Source: SAR324 cluster bacterium (GTDB taxonomy: Bacteria > SAR324 > NAC60-12). From it: DNA of 36,751 nt. Every line of letters starts with the position of its first letter. The stretch's first letter is position 1. Below the pieces are notes generated by a model. It ran no database searches, was not told the origin of the DNA, and was given only the letters and a program-made list of their open reading frames with translations. Shown here one piece after another: positions 17,803 to 25,573 of the stretch. A program made the translations under genes and the position numbers. The stretch covers positions 1-36,751 of the forward strand of contig JANQHV010000443.1 of NCBI GenBank assembly GCA_028282505.1, written 5' to 3'.

Positions 17803-18165
17803 TCATAATTTATTTTTTGATTTGAAATATTCCAGAGCCTTGAGAACAAAACGTGCGTATGCTCCAGCTGGACCTCCTCCCATTTCAATGGCGACATCGA
17901 TGGTTTCATAAATTTCCTCATCTTTAGCACCTGCTCGTAAAGCCTGTTCCAGATGCCATTCCATGCACGGTTCACACTTAGTCACTATAGAAATCGATAG
18001 TGCCATCAATTCTTTTGTTTTCTTTTCAAGTGCCCCATCACTAAACGCCTTCTCTTCTAATTCAAGAAATGGCTTGTAGGTCTTGACATTCTTCAAAAAG
18101 GGTATGTGTAATTTTTTTCTATCATTGATACTTTGTTCAATTTTTTTATAGTTCAAATCAGACAT
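17803..18165 (-). CDS. AhpD-like carboxymuconolactone decarboxylase family protein
   Basis: A 120-residue cytoplasmic protein of the CMD/AhpD family. The redox pair and proton-relay residue of AhpD-like members are present in C64-E-P-C67 and H71, within KCEPCMEWHLEQALRAGA, followed by the usual EEIYETIDVAIEMGGGPA segment. Family members act as peroxidase partners or thiol oxidoreductases; the exact reaction is not known here. GGAGG lies ideally upstream of the ATG. No ahpC or related gene is adjacent, and the gap to the glycosyltransferase gene behind it is about 56 bases. Confidence 0.9.
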   Translation of the reverse strand: MSDLNYKKIEQSINDRKKLHIPFLKNVKTYKPFLELEEKAFSDGALEKKTKELMALSISIVTKCEPCMEWHLEQALRAGAKDEEIYETIDVAIEMGGGPAGAYARFVLKALEYFKSKNKL

Positions 18166-18221
18166 GACAAACCTCCATAGTACTTCTGATCATTATTTAT
18201 AGCTGGCTCTCTAATAATTTC

Positions 18222-19844
18222 TTAACCAGAACCCACTTTTTTATAAACCGTTATTTGTATATCAGGATATTGCTTGATGACTTTAAAAAAACCATCCACT
18301 CGGTTTTTTTCCAAACTTTGCCAAAATTGAATGGTTTCCTGCACCCTGTGCTCATATTCCGTTACAGGAATCAGACCAATCTGTTTCATGCCAGGTCTAC
18401 CATTTTGATTGACAATCAAATAGTCAATGCCCTCTTTTTCAATTAAAGGTACATTGATAAATTCACGCACCCGTTCAGCGAAAGGGAAGGCTTCAGGCAG
18501 CATATAAACACGTCGAGTGTATAATACACGTGCATCTTTTGGCAGATATTGCCTCAGTTCCTCAAAAAATTTTCTATGGGCAACAAATCCTTGATCCAGT
18601 CGATCACGGCGTTTGATATCCCGTTGTACCAGGCGTAACTGTCCCTGGATTCCAGCTAAAACTAAAATAACGATGATTCCAACTAGCCACCTTTTGTAAT
18701 TTGGTTTCACAAAATGAAATAACCAATACAATCCCAAAGCGATTAGCATGACAAAGGAAAAATGAGTATGGATGAAATAGCGGTCAATAAAAGAGCGAGA
18801 TGTCAACATAATGTAACCACAACCCAGCAGAATCCAAGAAAGATTGAGAAGAAAAAAAGCTTGCTGATCTTTATACAAAAATAATGAGACCTTTCCATTT
18901 TGAAGAACATCTTCTTGCCGAAAAAAAATTTCCTGCAATCGGCCATGCTTACCCACCAAATGCAAAATACCAGTTAGTATAGATACCACAACAAGCAAAG
19001 AAAAAAATGGTCCCAAAAAGGAATCTCCAACTATTACCCCAAACCATTCCCATCCACTCCTGCCAGCCCATTTTCCTGTACTATAAGCATTTTCTGATAT
19101 CAATCCATGAATCCATTCGGAAAGATGAAAAACTTGATAAGGAGAAGAAATGGTGAAAACTACAATAAACAAAATCATGCACTGGATTATCCAACTGAGA
19201 ATTTGTCGATAACAAGTAATGCGATGTTGCCACAACGTTAACAAAAAAATAAATAGCATCCAGGGTCCCAAAAAAATTGCAATTGGTTTGGTACCAACGG
19301 CCAAGGCAGAACAGCCAACCATCAGCCATAAATATATAGTACGGCTTTGCCTGAAGAAAAAAGTGGCAAAGCACAGAGTCAATGCCACAAATAGAATCAT
19401 GGTTGCTTCTGGATGAATGCGAGTCGCAAATAACAAATTGAGAGACTGACCAGCCAGCAAACCCATACTAATGAGAGCCCAGAAAAACGAAGCAAACACC
19501 TTGTGGGCCATCCAAAACCCAACCAGTAGATACAAGTTCATAGAAACCAGTGATACCCATTTGGAACCATAAGCAAAACTTTTTGAAGATATTGGGGTGC
19601 CCTGTTCAATGAGCCATGCGGTTAAATAGGAAAGGTGAACATAAAAGGCAGTATAAGCTTGCTGGAGTAGCTTTAGTGAACCTGTGCTTTGGATATTTTC
19701 CAGCATTTGAATTTGTCGGCCTTCATCACTCCATAAAAATGAGGCTTCTGTCGCATTTTCTACTCCAAAATGGAGATTGGGAGTGGCTTGCCAATTGAAA
19801 ATCAACAAGACCAATAAAACTAAAACAAATCGAAACATGATCAT
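18222..19844 (-). CDS. GT39/ArnT-like membrane glycosyltransferase
   Basis: A 540-residue integral membrane protein with about ten to twelve hydrophobic segments in residues 1-400 and a soluble C-terminal periplasmic part. The acidic pair D40-E41 in the first outside loop (WSDEGRQ) and the RIHPEATM motif are features of the PMT/ArnT superfamily, which moves sugars from polyprenyl-phosphate donors to lipids or proteins on the outer face of the inner membrane. I took the ATG at 19844 because it overlaps the stop of the upstream deacetylase by four bases (ATGA); a GTG at 19865 would reach further into it. Coupling with a ChbG/YdjC-type deacetylase suggests the transferred sugar, or its carrier-linked precursor, is N-deacetylated. 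Confidence 0.85.
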   Translation of the reverse strand: MIMFRFVLVLLVLLIFNWQATPNLHFGVENATEASFLWSDEGRQIQMLENIQSTGSLKLLQQAYTAFYVHLSYLTAWLIEQGTPISSKSFAYGSKWVSLVSMNLYLLVGFWMAHKVFASFFWALISMGLLAGQSLNLLFATRIHPEATMILFVALTLCFATFFFRQSRTIYLWLMVGCSALAVGTKPIAIFLGPWMLFIFLLTLWQHRITCYRQILSWIIQCMILFIVVFTISSPYQVFHLSEWIHGLISENAYSTGKWAGRSGWEWFGVIVGDSFLGPFFSLLVVVSILTGILHLVGKHGRLQEIFFRQEDVLQNGKVSLFLYKDQQAFFLLNLSWILLGCGYIMLTSRSFIDRYFIHTHFSFVMLIALGLYWLFHFVKPNYKRWLVGIIVILVLAGIQGQLRLVQRDIKRRDRLDQGFVAHRKFFEELRQYLPKDARVLYTRRVYMLPEAFPFAERVREFINVPLIEKEGIDYLIVNQNGRPGMKQIGLIPVTEYEHRVQETIQFWQSLEKNRVDGFFKVIKQYPDIQITVYKKVGSG

Positions 19845-20719
19845 GGATTTTTTTGGAGGCTGCACATCAATTCCTGGAAAGATTCACTGGTGACTTCTTC
19901 GTACTCCCGCTGCCGCCAGGGAGAATAATGCTTCACTCTCAACCCTTTTTCTGTTTCCAGTGCATGACCAGGGTGAAATAAAATTTCTGTGATTTTGTTC
20001 TTTTGGGTAAGATTAATTTGAGAAAGTGCGGAACGTACAACAGATTCTGTCATTTTACCAGAAAACAAAATACCTACAAAATAATGAGAATAGGCAATGT
20101 TTCTTGCAGATAATTGCTTCTGATACATTCTGGATAAAAAATTGAGCAAAGTACTTTTTACCGGACTCAGGCTACAATAATTTTTGAGCGATTCAGTATT
20201 GTCTTTGACAAGAAAAAATGGTTCCTGGGGCAAGCGGACATAGGAAAACGAAAATTGATTGTGAAGTTCCAACAACGCCTCAAAAACAAAAGGTATCATG
20301 TGAAAATGCAGATGACTATCAACATGGATCGGGAATGTATTGTCAAAACATTGGGCAATTTTATGAATTTGGGCAATCATCTCCTGCTGCACTTGTTCCT
20401 TGAGTAAATGACGATCTTGACGATTCGAAGTCAAATATTGCCACCATAACGTCAGGAACGTATGATAAAAATTTCCTGAATCATCCACCAGCAAGGGGAC
20501 TTTCTCTGCTGGTAAAACAGGAGATCCTTCAATGAAATTGAGATGAATCGATAGACGAAAGTCTTGACGTTTTCTATATTCTTCGATTGCGTAATCAAAT
20601 GCCCTGCCGTTAGCAATCATGCTCGTACTGGACAAGGCACCATGATCGAATGCATCTAGAATGTTGCTGGTGATTCCTTGGGATAACCCATAATCATCAG
20701 CACTAATAATAAATTGCAT
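19841..20719 (-). CDS. YdjC/ChbG/HpnK family carbohydrate deacetylase
   Basis: A 292-residue metal-dependent deacetylase-like enzyme. The opening A7-D-D-Y-G11 motif, H59 in the SIHLNF strand and the HVDSHLHFH cluster match the acid and metal sites of this family, which removes N-acetyl groups from chito-oligosaccharides (ChbG) or a hopanoid intermediate (HpnK). No signal peptide, so cytoplasmic. It is translationally coupled to the membrane glycosyltransferase downstream (ATGA overlap), which makes a role in envelope lipid or glycan decoration more likely than sugar degradation. No hopanoid or chitobiose genes are in view. Confidence 0.88.
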   Translation of the reverse strand: MQFIISADDYGLSQGITSNILDAFDHGALSSTSMIANGRAFDYAIEEYRKRQDFRLSIHLNFIEGSPVLPAEKVPLLVDDSGNFYHTFLTLWWQYLTSNRQDRHLLKEQVQQEMIAQIHKIAQCFDNTFPIHVDSHLHFHMIPFVFEALLELHNQFSFSYVRLPQEPFFLVKDNTESLKNYCSLSPVKSTLLNFLSRMYQKQLSARNIAYSHYFVGILFSGKMTESVVRSALSQINLTQKNKITEILFHPGHALETEKGLRVKHYSPWRQREYEEVTSESFQELMCSLQKNP

Positions 20720-20789
20720 GTGAATTTCTTGAGTAATTGCAATTTTCTTTCAAGTTTCATTAATTGCGCAAGGGAGTATTTACTTTTTC

Positions 20790-21041
20790 TCAAATTATTT
20801 TGGAGATTTGGAAAACACCTAAAAGATACAGGGTTTCCTGAGTAAATTTGTAGCAAACCATCATCTTCCCAACTGAGTCTTCATATTTGTAATCCCAAAC
20901 ACCTTTTAGTGGGCCTTTTCTTTCATTTCCGAGGATTGGATCCTGTTTAAGAAGCCAAACAACATCATCTAACGTTTCTTTTTGCTTATCATCAAGTTTG
21001 ATTTCTTGCCGTTCAAAATAATCAGATTTTTTGACAATCAA
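20790..21041 (-). CDS. RelE/ParE-like toxin
   Basis: An 83-residue protein resembling the RelE/ParE toxin superfamily: a helical start (LDDKQKETLDDVVWLL), DP.LG, then KGPLKGVWDYKYED and a final strand (ETLYLLGVFQI). RelE-like members cut mRNA at the ribosome and ParE-like ones poison gyrase; which applies here is unknown. The start is a TTG at 21041, chosen because GAGGAGG lies five bases upstream. The gene follows its presumed antitoxin by nine bases. The rare start codon may keep toxin levels below antitoxin, as often seen in such pairs. Confidence 0.75.
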   Translation of the reverse strand: MIVKKSDYFERQEIKLDDKQKETLDDVVWLLKQDPILGNERKGPLKGVWDYKYEDSVGKMMVCYKFTQETLYLLGVFQISKII

Positions 21042-21050
21042 ACAGCCTCC

Positions 21051-21281
21051 TCATTTTTTCGAAGCAAAAATATATGGTTTCACTCGGCCCTCTTCGACAT
21101 CTACTATTCCTTGTAAAATTCCTCGAATCATATCATGAGTTAAATCGGGATTTTCTTCTGAGATTTGCCCAATTCTAGCCCAATATTCAATTTGTTTTGG
21201 TAAAGAACGATGCTGCGCTCTAGAAGTAGCACGAGCAGAATCGATCAATTCTTTATTCAAGCGAATAGCTTCTGTTGCCAT
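21051..21281 (-). CDS. ParD-like antitoxin
   Basis: A 76-residue protein similar to ParD-like antitoxins. The ATG at 21281 has AGGAGG at ideal distance; the longer frame to 21338 crosses the operator and is not the real start. The pattern MATEAIRLNKELIDSARATS followed by RSLPKQIEYWARIG looks like the family's ribbon-helix-helix DNA-binding half, and the C-terminal stretch should bind the toxin. A perfect 21-bp palindrome lies 33 bases upstream in the promoter and is the likely site of self-repression. Confidence 0.8.
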   Translation of the reverse strand: MATEAIRLNKELIDSARATSRAQHRSLPKQIEYWARIGQISEENPDLTHDMIRGILQGIVDVEEGRVKPYIFASKK

Positions 21282-21306
21282 ATGTCCTCCTGCATATTGT
21301 GTTAAT

Positions 21307-21335
21307 TTTATACAATTGTAGTAATTTACTACAAT
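21307..21335 (-). promoter_or_regulatory. Promoter with 21-bp perfect palindromic operator
   Basis: The half-site ATTGTAGTAA (21315-21324) is repeated perfectly inverted around a single base (to 21335). It overlaps a second perfect palindrome, TACAATTGTA (21311-21320). On the minus strand TTGTAG (21329-21334) and TATAAA (21307-21312), 16 bases apart, could be -35 and -10. Binding here would block the promoter of the antitoxin-toxin pair. Confidence 0.65.
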
Positions 21336-21436
21336 CAAAGATGAAAAGCAATTCCTCGATATGAATTGTTATTTCTGGAGAAGATCTGAAATGGGGCAGT
21401 TAACGAAAAACTGAGCAGGCAGCCTCACTCAAAATT

Positions 21437-22162
21437 TTAGTGATATTGATTGTAGATCACCGGCATTTGCCCTTTCCACTTAATCCAACTTTCCTGATTT
21501 GTAATCAGTTCAGCCATGAAGTGACTTACATTAATTCGACTGGTAGTGCCTGGATTAAATATTGCGCTGCGAATTGGTGAAGGGTATACCTCATACTTTG
21601 TGACCTCTCCCTCATTGGTTAAATTGTCCGGGCGTACTGCTACCCACTCAATCTCACTATCGTCCTGACCTATTTCCATGCGCAGAAAATCTGCAGCTTT
21701 CTCATTGTCCACGTGCGGTGGCAATAATGTTCGTATCAACGAGAGCACACACTTTTGACCAAATGAAACAGGTTCAGAGAGATCACGATTACTATTACCG
21801 GTGGTGTTCATCAATACAAACTTAACTGGTATTTTGAGCTCATTTGACTTGATAGCTTTGCACAATCGACGCGTAGCCTCTGTAACAAGTCTCCGGGGAT
21901 GACCATATATACCCTTGAAACTCACGTTGTGTCCCAGGCAAGAAGCGACGGCATCGCATCCTTTGACATGCTGAGCCATCTCAGCATCACTAAGCTCAAG
22001 GATACTAGCGTGGATTGTGGTCAAATTTTTATGATGGCTAACGGTTTCGGGCAAATCGCTCCCTGGTCGTACAATTATTTTGACCAACTCACCACGATTC
22101 AGTAGTTGTTCGACCAGCAACTGACCCGTTGCTCCGCTTGCTCCTACAACAAGAGTCGTCAT
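21437..22162 (-). CDS. NAD(P)-binding atypical SDR (NmrA-like)
   Basis: A 241-residue Rossmann-fold protein of the atypical short-chain dehydrogenase type. The cofactor motif G7-A-S-G-A-T-G13 opens the protein, followed by an Arg at the end of the second strand (IIVRPGS) that favours NADPH. The VLMNTTG strand and a VRPDNLTNEGE segment are typical of NAD(P)H-binding/NmrA-like proteins, which may be reductases or redox sensors. There is no active-site Tyr-x-x-x-Lys in the expected place. The upstream GFA-family gene ends one base before this ATG, so the two are coupled. Confidence 0.85.
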   Translation of the reverse strand: MTTLVVGASGATGQLLVEQLLNRGELVKIIVRPGSDLPETVSHHKNLTTIHASILELSDAEMAQHVKGCDAVASCLGHNVSFKGIYGHPRRLVTEATRRLCKAIKSNELKIPVKFVLMNTTGNSNRDLSEPVSFGQKCVLSLIRTLLPPHVDNEKAADFLRMEIGQDDSEIEWVAVRPDNLTNEGEVTKYEVYPSPIRSAIFNPGTTSRINVSHFMAELITNQESWIKWKGQMPVIYNQYH

Positions 22163-22163
22163 T

Positions 22164-22565
22164 TCATTCTCGCTTTGTTATACGTTCTCTTGAATACTTA
22201 GGCCAACTGTCTTTGATTTGAAACCAGGTTAGCTGGCTATTTACAAAAATATGGTAATTAGGGGAAATTTTATTGGGCTCGTCAAGTGAAGTGATACTTA
22301 AAGTGAAATAATCTTGATAATCAAGACTTCTATAACTGATAGAAGTGCCACATTTAGAGCAAAAACCTCTTCGAATCTTTTCTGATGAAGCATATTCGCT
22401 GACTTCCCCTTTCAACCACCTTACATCACCAACTTTAAAGTCCATCCATGCACCAACTGGTGCTCCTGTCACCAATTGGCAATCTCTACAATGACAATAA
22501 TCAGAGTCAAATGGCTCTGCTAGCACTTCGTATCGTATTGCTCCACAATGACAACCACCTTTCAT
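22164..22565 (-). CDS. GFA/CENP-V family zinc protein
   Basis: A 133-residue protein of the glutathione-dependent formaldehyde-activating (GFA) family. The zinc cysteines are in place: C5 and C7, C24-x-C26-x-x-C29, and C69-x-x-C72. The family name comes from S-hydroxymethylglutathione synthase (Gfa), but most members have unknown substrates, so formaldehyde or glutathione chemistry should not be assumed. GAGG sits upstream of the ATG. It heads a two-gene unit with the NAD(P)-binding protein; no formaldehyde dehydrogenase gene is near. A short hairpin (ATAGCT/AGCTAT at 22590-22610) lies upstream. Confidence 0.92.
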   Translation of the reverse strand: MKGGCHCGAIRYEVLAEPFDSDYCHCRDCQLVTGAPVGAWMDFKVGDVRWLKGEVSEYASSEKIRRGFCSKCGTSISYRSLDYQDYFTLSITSLDEPNKISPNYHIFVNSQLTWFQIKDSWPKYSRERITKRE

Positions 22566-22741
22566 ATATACCTCAGTTTTACATTAACGATAGCTCAATT
22601 CGCTAGCTATGGACAAATAAATACAGTGGCTACTACTGATTTGGCCCGCTTCACCAAAAAACTATCACATACCTTACAGAGATCATCATAACAAACCCTC
22701 GATGAATTATTCTCCCTTTCTTTACATGACACTAGTATTTG

Positions 22742-23218
22742 TCAGCAAGAAGAGTATTGAGGAATACCACCATCAACTATATCTACACCGAAATAGATTC
22801 TGGAAATGTTTGCCCAATACCCAGCAGTTTCACACATTTGGCAGGGCTTTGAGGTAGAATAAAGTTCGCATCCTGTGAGGTCATTTGTTTTGAGATTACG
22901 GCATGCATCCCGAATCGCTTCTATTTCCGCATGTGCTGTCGGATCATTATTTGTGAGAACTCTGCTAGGCCCAAATCCCACAATTTTTCTCTTTTTCACA
23001 ATAATCGCTCCAAAGGCTTGATCACCAGTATCGATTGCAATTTGTTTCATTTCAAATGCTTTTTCAATAAAGTCTTTTTGAGTTGGCATTTTAGCAAAAG
23101 TAGTTTTTTCTTGAGTTTTCTTAGAAACTGCATTTTTAGTGGGTAGTATGCTCAAGATTGTTGAGATACCCACCAGTTGAAAGGTTCGTTTAATGATCAT
23201 GCGACGATTGATATTCAT
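22742..23218 (-). CDS. Exported cytidine/guanine deaminase-like protein
   Basis: A 158-residue member of the zinc-dependent deaminase family (CMP/dCMP, guanine and tRNA adenosine deaminases). The zinc site is complete: H96-A-E98 and P125-C126-x-x-C129. Unusually, the first 32 residues look like an export signal with a twin-arginine start (NRRMIIK) and a hydrophobic stretch (13-25), so the enzyme may fold inside and be sent to the periplasm by Tat. AAGGAG sits well before the ATG, so this N-terminus is well supported. The catalytic part is short, ending soon after the last motif, and lacks the C-terminal helix usual in guanine deaminases; it may be a truncated or divergent form. The substrate is unknown. 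Confidence 0.85.
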   Translation of the reverse strand: MNINRRMIIKRTFQLVGISTILSILPTKNAVSKKTQEKTTFAKMPTQKDFIEKAFEMKQIAIDTGDQAFGAIIVKKRKIVGFGPSRVLTNNDPTAHAEIEAIRDACRNLKTNDLTGCELYSTSKPCQMCETAGYWANISRIYFGVDIVDGGIPQYSSC

Positions 23219-23282
23219 TTCTCGCTCCTTTGCATATTTTTGGGCAAGTATTTCTTTTTATTTAAGAAAACTGTTGAGTTCC

Positions 23283-23777
23283 TTATGAAATCTTCTCAAG
23301 CAATTTTTTTGCAACAGGATAGAATTCCTTCCATTGCAAGAAAACCTCCTCTGCCCATTCTTTGACAAGATTGCAGTGTTGTGCTGAATTTTCTGCACGC
23401 CAAACATCATTAATCGTCAAAGTTCCTAAATCATGAGGAGGCTCTAACCATGTGAATTCTTTCTTACACTGAGATAATTGAGCCTTGATCTTAGCAAGAT
23501 TGCTGATTGAAGAACCAAGAACAAAGTAGGCATAAAGACTAGAAAGATGTACATTGATTGAGTTAATTGTTTGTGGATTCGGTTGGCCAGGATGTTGTAC
23601 AGAATAGGCATCAACAGTTAAGCCATGTACCGACATATAAGCAAAATCCGAGTATTCCCTGGCAAGTACTTCTCCATACCTGGCCCAACAACCAGGGGTG
23701 GATAAAAGGTACCTGTGAGTAGGTCCATCAAAATCGTCTGTTTCAGCTCTACATGAAAAGCATTTGATTATAGCCAT
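23283..23777 (-). CDS. DUF5946-like protein
   Basis: A 164-residue cytoplasmic protein that I match, from memory, to the DUF5946 family: an opening CxxC (C6, C9), THRYLLSTPGCW, VDAYSVQHPGQPNP and an INVHLSSLYAY stretch. The conserved Cys and His residues suggest metal binding, but no function is established. It stands between the deaminase and the SBP gene on the same strand. The ATG has only a weak ribosome site. Confidence 0.75.
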   Translation of the reverse strand: MAIIKCFSCRAETDDFDGPTHRYLLSTPGCWARYGEVLAREYSDFAYMSVHGLTVDAYSVQHPGQPNPQTINSINVHLSSLYAYFVLGSSISNLAKIKAQLSQCKKEFTWLEPPHDLGTLTINDVWRAENSAQHCNLVKEWAEEVFLQWKEFYPVAKKLLEKIS

Positions 23778-23833
23778 TGGATCTCATATGCATTAGTATT
23801 TTCTCACATAACGTTTTGCTCAATATCTCTGAA

Positions 23834-25516
23834 TTATGGAGCAGACACATTGGTGCGAAGAGAAAGGTTTAGAACATGGAGTACTCGTTCTTTGACATCG
23901 CGATAGCACATAGGGCGAACAAAGGGATTATCTGCGGTGACCCAGCCAATAAAGCGACTGTCATTGTATTCATACCATGAAGGATTAGAAAATAGAGGGA
24001 TAATTGGAACATTTTCGGCAACAATTCTCTGCAAATTGCCAATGATTTTTTTATGTTTTACGGGATCGGTCGTTTGTGTATATTCCTGAAGCAATTGTTC
24101 TGCTTCTTCATTACTCCAACGAGCCCATGATGTTCCTTCCGCTTTATCTTTCATCAGGCTACTACTCAAAAGACTGTAGTAAACCCACCAAGGACTTTGT
24201 CCAATTTCTCCCCAGCCGATGGCTACATCATAATTCCCTTTTTTCAAACGATCTAACCAATCCTGAAATCCGAGAGATTGTCTTTCAGCACGGATACCAA
24301 TCTCCTCCAAATATTCAGTAATCATGCGGACAGATGTTTCCCAATCTGTCCATCCCTTCACCACTGAGATTTTGAACAGAAGCGATGATCCGTCCGGTTT
24401 CTCACGAAAGCCATCATTGTCCCTATCTCGATAACCGGCTTGAGTCAAAATACGTTTGGCTTCAAGAGGAGCATATGTTCCTAATTTTCCCACAGAGTTA
24501 TTGACTTTTTCATCGTACCAGTCTTTATAAAGTTCCCCTAATCCGGTTGGATATCTGCTGACAATGGCATGACCATAGGTCGCAACTTCCACAATACTAT
24601 CCCGGTCAATACTCATACTGAGAGCACGGCGAAATGCAAGATCATTGAAAGGGGGCTTCGTTGTATTCATATAAAGAGAGATATTATTGTGGGGGGGAAA
24701 CCAATAATGAAAATGTTTTGGATTTTTACTCACATACTCTTTCTCAATATCTGGAATAAAAATCCCTGCCCAATCGACTTTTCCCCGAATCAACTCAGCT
24801 TGAATCTGTTCGTTCCCACTCAATGCAGGAAACTGCAGACAATCAATATAGGGTTTTTCCTTTTCCCAATATTGTGGATTACGACATAAAGTGTAGTTCT
24901 GGGAAGAAAATGAAGCGATTTGAGTAAACGGCCCGGTTCCCACGGGATTAGGATTTAAAAAATTAGCAGGATCTTTGATCTCACGCCATTGATGCTCCGG
25001 AACAATAGGAATCTGACCAATTAACCATTCAATCGAAACATCGACCTGGTTCAAGTTGAATTGAACGCTAAAGGGATCGACCTTGATGACCGATTTAATC
25101 TTATCAGTCGCACCAGTCCAGTCAAGCGCTTTGAATTTTCGGATTAACCCAAAAGTGAATATTACGTCATCCGCATCAAATGCTTTTCCATCCGACCACT
25201 GAACACCTTTTCGCAAAGTGTAAGTGATACTTTTCATGTCCTTGGAATAACTGAATTGGGTAGCCAGCCGCGGGACGGCTTTCCCCCCTTGCATTAAGTT
25301 GTACAAAATCATCCGATCAAATACCATATCTGTGCTATATAATGCTTTTTGATAAAATGGATTAAAGTTTCTCGTCCATCCTTCACTATGCTCACAGGCA
25401 ATTACCAAAGTCCCGCCCTGACGCTTTTTCTCTGCAAAAACCAAGGTGGTGCTGATGCTAATGAACAAACAAAAAATGGCTAACATTTTGCTCTTCTTGC
25501 TGTTATAAGTATTCAC
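23834..25516 (-). CDS. Second family 5 extracellular solute-binding protein
   Basis: A 560-residue periplasmic binding protein of the SBP_bac_5 family. The start is a GTG at 25516 with AAAGGAG at the right distance. A Sec signal peptide (about 1-28, ending near VFAE) has no lipobox. Typical segments are GGTLVIACEH, VQWSDGKAFDADDVIFTF, NPNPVGTGPF and the calcium-loop-like DRDNDGFRE followed by EIGIRAERQSLGFQDWL. Other members carry peptides or cello-oligosaccharides. No ABC permease or ATPase is near. It is divergent from, and 57 bases away from, a transmembrane cyclase gene, echoing the SBP-cyclase pair at 4476-8035. Confidence 0.92.
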   Translation of the reverse strand: MNTYNSKKSKMLAIFCLFISISTTLVFAEKKRQGGTLVIACEHSEGWTRNFNPFYQKALYSTDMVFDRMILYNLMQGGKAVPRLATQFSYSKDMKSITYTLRKGVQWSDGKAFDADDVIFTFGLIRKFKALDWTGATDKIKSVIKVDPFSVQFNLNQVDVSIEWLIGQIPIVPEHQWREIKDPANFLNPNPVGTGPFTQIASFSSQNYTLCRNPQYWEKEKPYIDCLQFPALSGNEQIQAELIRGKVDWAGIFIPDIEKEYVSKNPKHFHYWFPPHNNISLYMNTTKPPFNDLAFRRALSMSIDRDSIVEVATYGHAIVSRYPTGLGELYKDWYDEKVNNSVGKLGTYAPLEAKRILTQAGYRDRDNDGFREKPDGSSLLFKISVVKGWTDWETSVRMITEYLEEIGIRAERQSLGFQDWLDRLKKGNYDVAIGWGEIGQSPWWVYYSLLSSSLMKDKAEGTSWARWSNEEAEQLLQEYTQTTDPVKHKKIIGNLQRIVAENVPIIPLFSNPSWYEYNDSRFIGWVTADNPFVRPMCYRDVKERVLHVLNLSLRTNVSAP

Positions 25517-25573
25517 AAAACTCCTTTTTGCATTAGTGATTAGGAAAACAAATCAAACCCCATCAAATTTTTC

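Noticed and set aside
20720-23830. Integron-like cassette array
   Set aside because: The content (small unrelated genes, one strand, toxin-antitoxin pair) is suggestive, but I find no recombination-site pattern of attC type between the genes and no integrase.
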